From Platanthera guangdongensis (Eukaryota; Streptophyta; Magnoliopsida; Asparagales; Orchidaceae): DNA of 64,000 nt. The position numbers were made by a program, and so were the translations under genes. The notes beneath the pieces were generated by a model. It was not told the DNA's origin. It saw only the letters and a program-made list of their open reading frames with translations, and made no database searches. Where the stretch lies: assembly GCA_039583875.1 (NCBI GenBank), contig CM077151.1, positions 27,209,940-27,273,939 on the forward strand. The letters run 5' to 3'. This document shows positions 45,928 to 55,993 of this stretch, in pieces (position 1 is the first letter of the stretch; each line of letters begins with the position of its first letter).

Positions 45928-48037
45928 TTTTGGACATAAGAATTATTGCGGTCTAACTCGACGTCCCGGTCAGATCGGAATAACCTGGACCGTCTTAGCT
46001 CTCGCAACGGTTGAACGCACACACAGTCAATAAAGTAGGTCGATTGTACACACACAGTTTTAACGTGGAAAAACCCCTCAACTGGGTAAAAAAACCACGT
46101 AACCGGATCTGTACCGCTCAAAGTCCACTATTTCCTGGTTGTTACAGCTTGTTTGTGAAACCAAGGGTGACAGACCATCTCTCGTTACAGTTTTGGGGTG
46201 AGAGAACACTTGTCGCGCGGCGGACGACAAACCGTCGCACCGAGAGCTGTTACAAATTGCATTTTGCGTTGGTGGGCTTTGCTTAGCGCCTTGCTGATCC
46301 TGAACGTGGGAGCGGAGCGCCTGAACTTGCGGTCACGGGGGCCATTTGGAATTTGAGAGAATGGTCTTCGTCGGGAGGCTTTAACTTGGCTCGTTCGTGG
46401 CTCGCGTGCGGCTTTAACTGGGCTCGTTCGTGGCTCGGGTGCGGCTCGGGTGCAGCACGGGTGCTGCTCGTAGCAGGAATTCGACAGAGCTTCGACCTGA
46501 GTAGGAAGAAGACTCGGAAGAAAAAGATGAGAAATGAGAAGACCTGGGGCTCCTTTTACAGGCTCCAGGAGGTGGTTACGGTGGTCTTGCGGCTATCTGC
46601 ACACCTTAACCACCCAATATTAATATTTTTCCATAGTTTAGGGGTGCGTAGTTCTGCCTTTGCTGGGTTGGCCGAGGAGTATACGGTTGTTTGCACTCAA
46701 AAATAAATAATTAAATTTACTAATTAAATTCCCCCACTAACCTGGTGGTTAGTTGGTGGTTACATACTAATCAGACGGTCGGGAACATCCGCAACCGATC
46801 GGTCGACGGGAGCGGAACTCCACGGGCGGCCGGCGAACTCGCCGCCGAGTTCGCCGGCGAGGGGAGGATCGGCGGCACGGCCGCCCCCTGGGGCCGTGCG
46901 CCGGCGACCAAGGGAGGGGTGGCCCGGGCGGCCGCTCCCTCGGTCGCGGCCGGCGGCCGGGGAAGGAAGCGGCCCGAGCGGCCGCTTCCTCGGCCGCGGC
47001 CAGGGCCAGCGCAGCGAGAGAGTGCGGGCGACCGGCGGCCGGGGAGGAGGCCGGCCGGTCGCCGTCGGCAAGGTGGGGCTCGCGGTGGTTTGTCCACTAT
47101 GTGTGATGGGATCGGCGCGCGGGGGATCGCTCGTTGTGATCACGCGTGCGGTCAACCCCAACAAGAATGAATGGAGTTTTCTCAATAAGGTCGGACGTTC
47201 ATGAAGTACGGTTCATAATCATCATGTTCACGACTACCACCATCACGTAAAACGGAGGTTAAGTTGAGAAATCAAACTGTAAAATGCTGTCCACGTATTA
47301 AACAAAACGAGATTTAAAACAGTCACATAATTGTTTCTTTACAAGCTAAACATATATGATTGTAAGTTGAGTTGAGCCCGCTCCTAAGCTCAATGGACTT
47401 CAAAAAAAAACTTGACTCGAACTCGTGTCTGTCGAGCACAAGCTCCTGCCCGACAAATTCGAGCTCGACTGCAAGTCGAGCTTGACCTCACATGCTCTTG
47501 CTCATCAACTCACAAGTCGGCTCGCATGCTTTCTCTTTAAATTTGTTTGAAAAAATTATTAAAATAAAGAAAATTCAACTCATGGGCCGAAAAGCTAAAT
47601 ATATCAGTCTCTAGCTCGAAAACAAATCAAGCAAAATGAGCTGGTCGAGCTCAAAAAGGCTAGCTCGAATTCGAGCTTGTTAATTTTGCAAAATTAGGTT
47701 CCAACTCGGCTCATTTGCAATGCACGACTCACTGATTCTGATTAGGAGAAAATTAGCAGACTGTAATAAGTAGTAATTACGAGTCAACTTTGCTGTTATT
47801 GCTAGCCGCCAGTACATTATAAATTTCTTGCAGCCAATAAGAAGAGCTGGCCTTTCAAATAGTCAATTTATTTATTTAATAATATTTACTTTTGGGAGTG
47901 CGTTATGACGTTATGTAGCATTTAGGTAAGGTTGCATGTGCATCACACCAAACGCTAAACTTTAATAAATGCAGGCGAATTTCAATGTTTCCATGATATC
48001 AATAATAATAATAATAATAATACAATAATAATTATAA
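45928..48037. other. Repeat-rich stretch, no gene
   Basis: 46350-46450 has a 36-bp tandem duplication (GGCTTTAACT...GGCTCGTTCGTGGCTCG). 46790-47070 is extremely GC-rich, with repeated CGGCCGC and CGGCGA text that opens long but meaningless frames on both strands. 47360-47700 is rich in GCTCGA/TCGAGC, like known hAT-type MITEs, without clear ends. The text GTTTTAACGTGGAAAAACCCC near 46050 is typical of copia LTR promoters. Confidence 0.5.
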
Positions 48038-48831
48038 GATGCTGTTATGTGTACATTATTTTTGGCTATGTGCACACTTTTGATATGTGCATACCATAAA
48101 TTTTATCTGCAGACCAAAATTTCAAGTAAATATCATAAACTTTATTTGCATGCCAAATTGTTAAATAAAGACAAAACTAAATTTTGAGCTTTTTTTACTT
48201 CAAATACAAAAAAATTATTATTTTTTTACCTTTCAAAGCAATAAAAAACAAACAAAATAAAAAACAAAAATTTCAAATCATTTCCACCGATATAACTAAA
48301 AATTTGCACGGTCCATTTTTAAGTTCATGTAGAAATGCACGAACATAAAGATATGAATATTAGTTATCTTAAATAAATAAAATATTTACAAGTTACTTAA
48401 AATTAAATATTAATACTTGCACGTCATTTTGCTTGTTCAACCTTTCTTTTGGTAGCCCTTTTAAGCGACCCGGAACCAAATGTTTTACAGTTTGACTTGT
48501 TATAGATCCAATAGCTTCTGTAGTTCTTTTCAATTCATTTTTTTTGAATAACTGGTGATGTATTGTATTTTTGAAGTATCACATCCAACTCTACTTGTAT
48601 GTCATGTGAAACAATGTTGAAGCTGTGGTGAGGGTAGGGTTTCGACTTTTCGGAGAAAATAGGAGCGGGGTGTGCACTTAGATTTAATATGGATGAGATT
48701 GGAAAAAAGTAATGATATTGTTTATTTTAAGAGTTTGATGTGCACGTAGCCAAAAGTGATGTGCACATAACATCTCCCTTTATTTTAAAATTTTGATGTG
48801 CACATAGTCAAAAGTGATGTGCACATGACAG
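48038..48831. mobile_element. TIR element of about 0.8 kb, non-coding
   Basis: The left end GCTGTTATGTGTACAT...TTTTGGCTATGTGCAC matches the right end read inward (GCTGTCATGTGCACATCACT then TTTTGACTATGTGCAC). A second partial copy of the right end lies just inside it (48719-48777), so the right terminus is tandemly doubled. The interior is AT-rich with no ORF. TSD not resolved. Confidence 0.55.
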
Positions 48832-49407
48832 CCCCCAATATAACCTAATAGCTCTATGTTTGCAAGTCCCTGCATATTAAACAGGAAATTGGCATTTGGC
48901 ACGTGCGATTTCAATAAAATAATATTCTTTGAAAATTTCCCAACACATAAGTGGCCAATTTATCGTTCCTCTGTATCTCCTAGAATTCGTACGGAGAACT
49001 CCCGGGTAAAGTTCGATCCAACGCACGAGAACGATTCATCTCGTCAATTCCGTGATGAGATGAATCGAAAAGCTAAAAGGTAAAAAAATAAAAATATTGA
49101 AAAAAAACAGAAATTCTCAGACGTCGAATTTCAATCTAACGCACGACATGAATGTTCTCTCGGGATCCAAATCCAGGAAACACTAGTTGCCAGTTGCCAC
49201 TATCTTTATTGACACCACCGACTCTTCTAGTCTTCCCCGCTAATAATATCTCGAAGCTGCTCAACTTTAATCGATCTCAATTGTATAGCCGTGTCATCAA
49301 GCACGTCATCAACCTGCTCAATTCAATATTATTCATTATCAATTATTTTAAAATTAATTGAATCATTTATTATCAATTTTGTTCTCTCTTTACACCTAAT
49401 TTAAAAC
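48832..49407. other. AT-rich intergenic DNA
   Basis: No gene recognised. A short imperfect inverted segment near 49005-49070 (ACGAGAACGATTCATCTCGT, then GATGAGATGAATCG) is the only structure noticed. Confidence 0.45.
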
Positions 49408-49833
49408 GGTGATTGTTATTATCATTATAGTTTAGACTAATCATACAATATTTTTTCTTAATTTTTCGTGATTTTCAGAAATATGTCTTGTACATGCATT
49501 TTTAAGAAAAATGTTCAACACGAAAGTTATAGATCTCGACTTTAGTCTTGAACACTTTTCCTAAAAATGCATGTACAAGACTTATTTCTAAAATACGCGA
49601 AATGTGAGCGTATTTTCAAAGTACGTCTTGTACATACATTTTTAGGAAAAGTGTTCAACAAGAAAGTTGTAGATCTCGTCACACGAAAGTTGTAGATCTC
49701 GACGAGATCTACAACTTTCGTGTTGAACACTTTTCCTAAAAATGCATGTATAAGACATATTTTCAAAAGACACGAAAAATTAGAATAAGACGATGTATGA
49801 CTATTCAAAACTATAATGCTAATAACAATCACC
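49408..49833. mobile_element. Foldback-type MITE with alternating inverted units
   Basis: The ends GGTGATTGTTATTATCATTA and, read inward from the right, GGTGATTGTTATTAGCATTA are inverted repeats over about 80 bp. Inside, a unit of about 55 bp (TCTTGTACATGCATTTTTA through GTTCAACACGAAAGTT to AGATCTCG) occurs four times in alternating orientation (about 49486 +, 49548 -, 49624 +, 49700 -). Flanks TTTAAAAC (49400-49407) and TTTAATAC (49834-49841) resemble an 8-bp TSD with one mismatch. Confidence 0.65.
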
Positions 49834-49998
49834 TTTAATACTTTTCATACATACAATTTACAGCACACAATTTTTTTTATTTTATTTTATAAATATTTAA
49901 TACTTTTCAAGCAGTATTAAATATTATTAAGTTTAGCCCTACAGATTAACAAGTAATACCAATAATCATGAATGATTAAGCCATAAAAAAAAATTTAC

Positions 49999-50676
49999 CG
50001 CATCGAGTAAAGAATCCGCATATTCTGCACGCTTGTCAACATACGCAGCAATTTCCTCCAATTTAATGGCCGCCTCCTTCAGCCCTCCGCCGGGCAGCGC
50101 CTCAACTACTTCCTCCAAGACCTTCTCCGCCGCCTCCGCGAGCTTCTCCGCCGCCTCCACCACTTTATCCGCCGCCTCCACCAATTCATCCGCCGCCTTC
50201 ACCGCCGCCTCCGCCGTCTTCTTCATTGCTGCCATCAAATTCCAATTTTGTTCTTTTTATTCATGTTTAGATACTGCAGAGTAGTGAAAACAAACAAAAA
50301 AAGTTGAATTTGAGTGCCTTGAGCTTTTAGGACTCTTCTGAATAAAGGAAAGGCCAAGAGAACTGCGGATCCCAACACCAACTTCGCCCTAAAGGAGACA
50401 AATTTAGAAGATAAAAAGTCCATATATAACAGGAGCTTGATATATATAGAGAGAATTTATGAGCGTGTAATTAATTACCATGGGGGGATGTAATTTAGGG
50501 AGGAGAAGTGAAATTTGAGAGCTTTTTGATCCGCTGATCTGTATTCAGAGATAAGATTATGAATTAGTTTATGCTAATTTGATGCTGAGGTGTGAAGTGG
50601 TATGTATTGCTTACTTTGTGACGCCCTGTTCAGTTGTTGAGGTTGAGGGAGAAGAATCGCCGCTCGCCGGCGGCAT
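49999..50676 (-). CDS. Small Ala/Glu-rich membrane-anchored protein, partial
   Basis: Three minus-strand exons join in frame. 50676-50615 has the first ATG (MPPASGDSSPSTSTTEQGVT). 50388-50318 encodes KLVLGSAVLLAFPLFRRVLK, one hydrophobic membrane segment followed by basic residues. 50228-49999 encodes KKTAEAAVKAADELVEAAD, VVEAAEKLAEAAEKVLEEVV, GGGLKEAAIKLEEIAAYVDK and AEYADSLLDA, an Ala/Glu amphipathic helix. The first intron is GT-AG (gtaagc). The second fits only with a GC donor (AAG|GCACTC) and the acceptor GATGGCAG at about 50229, which keeps phase. A donor gtaaat follows exon 3, so a last exon probably lies to the left but was not identified. The helical repeat resembles uncharacterised plant proteins often predicted to be plastidial. 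Function unknown; stop-free frame and splice fit suggest a real gene. Confidence 0.6.
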
Positions 50677-50980
50677 GGGATAATTTCGAGCTTCTGTGGG
50701 ATTTAGGAACAGGGGAGAGGGAGCTGTTTTAATGGCGGTTTTCAAATTGGATTTTGATGAAGTAAATATACGAAGGAATAGAAGGCGTTGAAATTTCAAA
50801 CTGGTTTTTTTAAGGAAATAGACGGGGAGGAGGAGGAGGAGGGGGAGGGTCCTGTAAGAACGGAACTGGAAGTACAGAACCGGGAAACGGATAAAAGGGA
50901 ACTGGAAAACGGAAGTGGAGACTTCGCAATCCCAAAATATGCGCCAGGGGCATCAATATTCGCGATTACTGTGTCCGCAC
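50677..50980 (-). other. 5' flank of the small membrane protein gene
   Basis: Presumed promoter and 5' UTR. A GAG/GGA triplet run is present at 50826-50849. No firm TATA box was found. Confidence 0.4.
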
Positions 50981-51690
50981 TAGGGCTGTAATGGTTTGAC
51001 GTGGTTTGGTTTGTACTCAAAACCACAAAATGAATCATTTTTACGTGGTTCTAAAAATTTGAAACTAAATCGAATCGACGGTTTGAGTCGGTTCGATTTT
51101 GGTGGTTTAAATAATTTGATAAAGTATAAAGATTTATACATAGAGATCAGTGACGGTGCAATGAAATGAGGCTCAACCACCAAACATGAAAGTGTTGTCT
51201 GAACATAATTCTTATCATATAATTATTTCAGGACTTCAAAATCAAATGAATGAAAAATGAAATATTCGTCAGCATTATTTGTTTGGAGAAAAATCTAGAT
51301 TAGAGAAATATGTACACTAGAGATCAACGACAACTTACATGTTTAATCAAAACAAAAAACAGAAAACTTAAACTATATATAAAAATACCTGTTGTATGAT
51401 TAACAGTATGATTTAATTAAATTTAATTAATAAATTAAATATTTTTATACAACAGTTCGATTTGATTCAACTCGCTTCGGTTTGCCACACAAAACCATAA
51501 ACCGAACCGAATCGAAGCGTATGATTTTTCTAAAATCAAAACAGTAACCGAACCAAACCGGGTGGGAGGGTTCGGTTCAGTTTTGGGGTTCGCTTGATTT
51601 TGGATTACTGGCCTAGTCCAGACTGCAGTTTGGAGGGGCATACGGTTTGATTCAGTTTTACGGTTTGACTGGTTTTGAATTATAGGCCTA
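50981..51690. mobile_element. Non-autonomous hAT-like element
   Basis: Termini TAGGGCTGTAAT (left) and TAGGCCTATAAT (right, read inward) are inverted. The flanks GTCCGCAC (50973-50980) and GTCCTCAC (51691-51698) differ by one base, fitting an 8-bp TSD. Subterminal sequence is rich in CGGTTTG/AACCGAA motifs on both sides. A segment of about 75 bp near the right end (GGCCTAGTCC...GCAGTTTGGAGGGGC) is tandemly duplicated across the boundary. Confidence 0.6.
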
Positions 51691-52127
51691 GTCCTCACTG
51701 CAGTTTGGAGGGGCGAGATCTGCCGGAGGCACAAATGAAAAAATATATATTATATAAATATATAATATATAATTCGGCCAGGGCTGCTTCTTCTTGCTGG
51801 CAGCACAGCACGGGTTTAGATTTGGAGAAATATTGCCGTGGGCAAATCTGCCTTTTACCGGCAGCAGGCACGTGCTTTTAATACTATTTTTGCACGAGCC
51901 ATTTATTTTGGTTTTTTTTTCGTCCATTTTTTAGGGTTTGATATTTTAGCTTGCTTTTAATACTATTATTTTTCATAATAGTTGAAGGATTTGAATTAGT
52001 GATGTTGAGATAATATTTTTTGATTATTTATGTATCAAAAATGATTAGACGAGAGAGAAATAATTCTGATGTATTAAAAATATTTAAATTATTTTTTGTT
52101 AGAGAAAGTTAATGTCTAACCACCTTT
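51691..52127. other. Intergenic, TATA-rich
   Basis: No gene. A short ATATAT tract (51741-51772) and AT-rich DNA up to the Pack-MULE target site. Confidence 0.45.
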
Positions 52128-52136
52128 ATTAAAATT

Positions 52137-53077
52137 GACAAAAATAGTATATCAGTCCCATAACTTCTAACCTTCTTTGACATTAGTCCCTTTACTTTTT
52201 TTATAAGGATTTCAGTCCCTAAACTCTAGTAAATAAATGAAATCAATCTCTCCTAACACTTCTGTTAACGGCGTTTTTTTGTTGAATGCTCTTAAGAGAT
52301 GGTCGCTAGAGGAAGATCCCTGGGTCTCGCCCTTCTGAGTTTTGGCGGTTTTTGGCCAGCATGAAATGTTTATGGTGTTGTCTAGCTTGTTAGTGTTGTT
52401 GTTGGTGTCTCGGAGGCTGACGAGGGAGCGGTCGCCATTGTTGTAGCACCAGTGTACGAAACCGGAGGGGACGGCGATAATGTCGCCCCGATGAAAGTCG
52501 AAGATTTTTTGATGCTGGTCGGTGGATGGCGGCTTTCTTTGGCTCTGACCATGACCGCGGCCCTGCTCTTCGAAGAATTGGAATGATTCCGGGCAGTTGG
52601 GGACCAGCAGGCCGGCTATTCCGCTGCCTGAAATCAAATTTTGAAAGTAAATTTTTAGCTAGTTTCAATTAGGAAACAGAGAAAATTGGGGAAAAAGGGG
52701 TAATTAATTTAGAGGAAGTAGCTGTTGGCCTTCGATGAGGTAGACGAGGCCCGGAGTGTTAGAGAAGATGAGGGAGGAAGAGGGTGCCTGATTTGACGGT
52801 GCGGTGGATGACAGTGGCGCTTATGCATTGTAGCTGCTGCTCGTTGCCGTCAAATTACTCGTTGATGCCGGCTTCGGACTCGAGGCAGTGGCGAGGCTGG
52901 AGACCGGTGATGCTCAAGGGAAGGAGGAGAAGAATCAAAAACGCCATTAACGAAAGTTTTAGGAGGACTGATTTCATTTATTTACGGGAGTTTAGGGAGT
53001 GAAATCCTTTAAAAAAAAGTAAAGGGACTGATTTCAAAAAAAGTTTAAAGTTAAGGGACTGATATACTATTTTTGCC
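52137..53077. mobile_element. Pack-MULE-like element carrying an 11S globulin fragment
   Basis: The 941-bp element is flanked by ATTAAAATT at 52128-52136 and 53078-53086, an exact 9-bp duplication characteristic of Mutator-like elements. Its TIRs are about 140 bp: left from GACAAAAATAGTATATCAGT, right read inward from GGCAAAAATAGTATATCAGT, sharing CAGTCCCTTTACTTTTTT, TAAATAAATGAAATCA and GGCGTTTTT. Between them is a two-exon piece of a seed storage globulin with its intron, so capture was at DNA level. No transposase is present. Confidence 0.85.
52281..52947 (-). pseudogene. 11S globulin (legumin) fragment, captured
   Basis: Minus strand. Exon 1 (52947 to about 52735) starts MAFLILLLLPLSITGL, a signal peptide, then CLESEAGINE, a TAA stop, FDGNEQQLQCISATVIHRTV, and after a frameshift NTPGLVYLIEG. 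An intron follows whose donor has become GC; its acceptor TTTCAG is near 52630. Exon 2 reads GSGIAGLLVPNCPESFQFFE, DQHQKIFDFHRGDIIAVPSG, FVHWCYNNGD and DTNNNTNKLDN, the first cupin barrel of the acidic chain, ending about SSDHLLRAFN. The second cupin and the Asn-Gly processing site are absent. 11S globulins are hexameric seed storage proteins in protein bodies. With an internal stop and only one cupin it is not functional. Confidence 0.85.
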
Positions 53078-53086
53078 ATTAAAATT

Positions 53087-53733
53087 TCTGGAACACATTA
53101 CTATGTTACTATTTCATTTTTTTAAAAAAATTATGCATCCCAATTATCAATTTCTTTGATCCGTCAATGTTTAATACCCCAAAAATATCCTCCCCAATTT
53201 TTCAATTGTGTCTGTGGCTTCTTTTTACCTCCATTTTGCTGGCAATTGCCACCGATTTCGTCGGGCATCGCCCTCTTCCACCATTTCTGATCCCATTTCA
53301 CCAAATATTTTCTACGCTCTTATGCCCGTGACGTCGAGCACACCTATATTCGCCGCCTATTTCACTAGACATCGCTAGCTTCCACCACCAGGAAGCAGAT
53401 AGTGGTTGTGCCGGCAAGCAGATGCCCGTGAATTATTAGATAACGACACCCACGAGTGACGGTGGATCCCCCCCCCCCCCCCCGAGTCCCACGCGATAGT
53501 ATCCGGCCCATGGCGGGCTTCGCCCGCCAACCCTCCCACCCGGTCTGACTTCACCCCCTCCCCCCTCCCGGCGGACCGTCCGCCCCAGGCAATTATTTAT
53601 TATGTTTTATATAAAAATATAAATATATTAATTATTATATATTTTTTATTAAAAATACCGACGTCGTGAATGCCGGCGGCGGGGCGAGAAATTATAAAAA
53701 AAACACAGCCGCTGGCACCTGCCCCCCCAGCCC
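53087..53733. other. Intergenic with poly-C and a GC-rich patch
   Basis: A C run (about 53469-53484) precedes CGAGTCCCACGCGATAGTAT and GGCGGGCTTCGCCCGCC (53485-53590). A similar patch, also next to AT-rich DNA, lies at 58448-58640. No gene found. Confidence 0.5.
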
Positions 53734-54358
53734 GTAACGACACAGGTTTAGAGCTCAGAGGCCCATGGCGTAACCATGCGGCTTGTCTCGCCCCTAAGCC
53801 CCGCTACAGAACTGCAGTCCGTGCCACCCAAACTCATTTCCGGCATGTTTCTCAGCACGACGGTTTTTTGAGCATGCAAGGTTTCAAACCCAACACCTCC
53901 TTGATAAGACACCTTCCACAGTCCTCATCACCAACTGAGCTGCAGTTGGTGATGAGGACTGTGGAAGGTGCCTTATCAAGGAGGTGTTGAGTTTGAAACC
54001 TAGCATGCTCAAAAACTGTCGTGCTGAGAAACAGGCCGGAAATGAGTTTGGGTGGCACGGACTACAGTCCTGTAGCGCAGCTCAGGGGCGAGACAAGCTG
54101 CACGGTTACATCGTGGGCCTCTGAGCTCTAAACCTGGGCCGTTACATAAAATTGCACTTTTATGTAACGGCCCAGATTTAGAGCTCAGAGGCCCACAGCG
54201 TAACCGTTCAGCTTGTCTCGCCCCTGACCCCCGCTACAGGACTGCAGTCCGTGTCACCCAAACCCATTTCCGGCCTGTTTCTCAGCACGACGGCTTTTGA
54301 GCATGCTAGATTTCGAACCCAACACCTCTTTGATAAGGCACCTTCCAAAGTTCTCATA
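53734..54358. repeat. Three SINE-like units in alternating orientation
   Basis: A unit of about 200 bp is present at 53734-53940 (minus), 53941-54150 (plus) and 54160-54358 (minus). In the plus sense it starts GAGCTGCAGTTGGTGATGAG (A-box-like, tRNA-like), has GGTGTTGGGTTCGAAA (B-box-like; the minus copies keep this best), then CATGCTCAAAAxC, CGTGCTGAGAAACAGGCCGG and ends CCTGGGCCGTTACA. The first two units meet head to head in ACCAACTGAGCTGCAGTTGG; the last two meet tail to tail around GTTACATAAAATTGCACTTT. The third lacks the tip of the A-box end. This suggests a tRNA-derived SINE family; no TSDs were established. Confidence 0.65.
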
Positions 54359-55443
54359 TAGGATAACAAATGAAATAAACTTAGTATTTTTCGTTACGTA
54401 AACTTATATATTTTCTCACTTATGAACTAGTGATCCATCGGACCGAGGGACACGGTCAGTAAACTCAAGAACATAAATATATTTTTAACTTTAAATATAA
54501 GGCTCTTCCATTAGAGTAAATGTGAGGACATGATTATCTGAACGTCCGCAATTATCCCCTGCACGGCGTGACATCACGGCGCGTATTTTTTCTTATTGTG
54601 ACGTATTATTTAATACAGAGAAAATGCGGGTTGTGAAACCCCCCACCCCCTGGCGGGTTCGCCGGGAGTGTTCTGGCGACTGGCGGCGAGCAGGCGGGGC
54701 CACCGCCATGCCCGTGATACCCATAACTGAGGCTCACGAGCAGGGCCGGCAGTGGCCCTTTCCTGTCGGTGGCAGGCAGGCCGCCGGCAGTGACAGTGCA
54801 AATTTTAAAAAAATACATTTCCTGCTCCTGGATCTCCAGAGGAGGCGGACTGTTTGGTTTTTTTATTGACAGGCCATGACATACCATGGTATGCTATTAA
54901 ATGGACGGTTGAGATTGCAGGCAAGGTGAAATCAACGGTTAGATCTACCTCGAGTTACAAGATATATAAATATAATATATAGCAAACGTTAGAAAAAAAA
55001 TACCTTGAAGCCCTGACACACGCCACAAATTACTATTCACATCATAAATTTTTTTATATAATACTAGATAATAGATTAATATTTTTAGAGCATTTCTTTA
55101 TGCATCCATTTTTATTCTACCTCTTCCTGATTAGGAATAAGCATCCCTCTCCTGTCAAAAGAAAAGTTTCTTTCTCCTTCTAAACAAACCAGTTTAAACA
55201 CAAAAGTGAATGACAGTTTAACTTCCATGTTCATGACCGCCACCACCATGCCAAACAGAGTGAAATATTTTGCTCAGAACCAACACAGAATAATTACCAT
55301 TTTGCCCCGCTGCAATTTTATTTAACATTTTAATCTTCACTGATTAAATTAAGAAAGCATCCACAGCCGCTGATCGCTTCCGCATCAATATATATATAGC
55401 CAACACTGCTGGTACATTCAAATCCAGCCAGCAGATCCCAAAC
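54359..55443. other. Intergenic, no gene
   Basis: Mostly AT-rich. A GC-rich patch at about 54640-54790 (CTGGCGGGTTCGCCGGGAGT) yields open frames without recognisable domains. Probably 3' flank of the SnRK1 beta gene from about 55200 onward. Confidence 0.45.
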
Positions 55444-55456
55444 ACCATGCAATATA

Positions 55457-55523
<67 letters not shown>
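55444..55523. repeat. (AT)n microsatellite
   Basis: About 80 bp of near-perfect TA repeats, interrupted once early (TATTATATA). It lies about 155 bp after the stop codon of the SnRK1 beta exon, probably in or just beyond its 3' UTR. Confidence 0.9.
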
Positions 55524-55527
<4 letters not shown>

Positions 55528-55678
55528 CACAAAGACCTTCTAAATCTGAACAATGGGCGAGAGTAGAAAACCTGGAGTAGCCCCCAGAACCATTAGCAAG
55601 CATGCCAAAAGCCTGTATCAGATGCCATCCATTGATTCCAGGAAAAAGCCAAAGAATCGGTCGTGAATAAAAAACCGT

Positions 55679-55993
55679 TCACCGTCTCCGAACCGGTTTG
55701 TAGAGAATGACCGTGACGAACTTCGAGCGAAATCGGTGCGTGATCCCCAAAGCCACCACAGATCTGGGGGCTTCCCTGTTCTCGATGTACAAGTGGTTCA
55801 GGATCACGTTGTGGGGCGAGGGGAGACTGCCTGAGCCTTCCTGGCTAGCCGAATAGCTCAGCAATGTGTGCTGCAAGTGCGGGGGCGCGATCGGCGGGTC
55901 GCGGGCTTCGTCTTCATTCCTGGGGATCGGATTATTGTAGCTAGAGTCCGGGGAACTCGGGACTTCAAATCCCATCACGCAGGTCTCACCATC
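55679..55993 (-). CDS. SnRK1 beta subunit (AKIN-beta type), last exon
   Basis: The minus-strand exon from about 55993 to a TGA at 55681-55679 encodes VPSSPDSSYNNPIPRNEDEA, DPPIAPPHLQHTLLSY, NVILNHLYIENREAPRSVVA and LGITHRFRSKFVTVILYKP, ending VRRR. This is the ASC domain at the C-terminus of plant SNF1-related kinase beta subunits, which links the catalytic alpha to the gamma subunit in the energy-sensing kinase. The acceptor is probably TGTGATGCAG before GATGGT (55994), but the residues before FEVP (GETCVMG) differ from what I expect of the family, so the true boundary may be nearer FEVP. Upstream exons (myristoylated N-terminus, glycogen-binding domain) should lie to the right, but none was recognised up to 64000. 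Intact as far as it goes. Confidence 0.85.
   Translation of the reverse strand, partial: DGETCVMGFEVPSSPDSSYNNPIPRNEDEARDPPIAPPHLQHTLLSYSASQEGSGSLPSPHNVILNHLYIENREAPRSVVALGITHRFRSKFVTVILYKPVRRR

Noticed and set aside
41989..46000. Search for the missing fourth exon of the GEM-like gene
   Set aside because: No reading resembling the continuation after WSYYK was found on the plus strand. It may lie in the gap or beyond the window.
46760..47204. Long Arg/Pro/Gly-rich frames on both strands
   Set aside because: Extremely GC-rich DNA lacks stops by composition. No domain is recognisable and the same stretch is open in several frames at once.
53941..54150. A functional tRNA gene in the SINE-like unit
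   Set aside because: Only A-box-like and B-box-like words are present. The acceptor and anticodon stems do not form, and the unit continues far beyond tRNA length.
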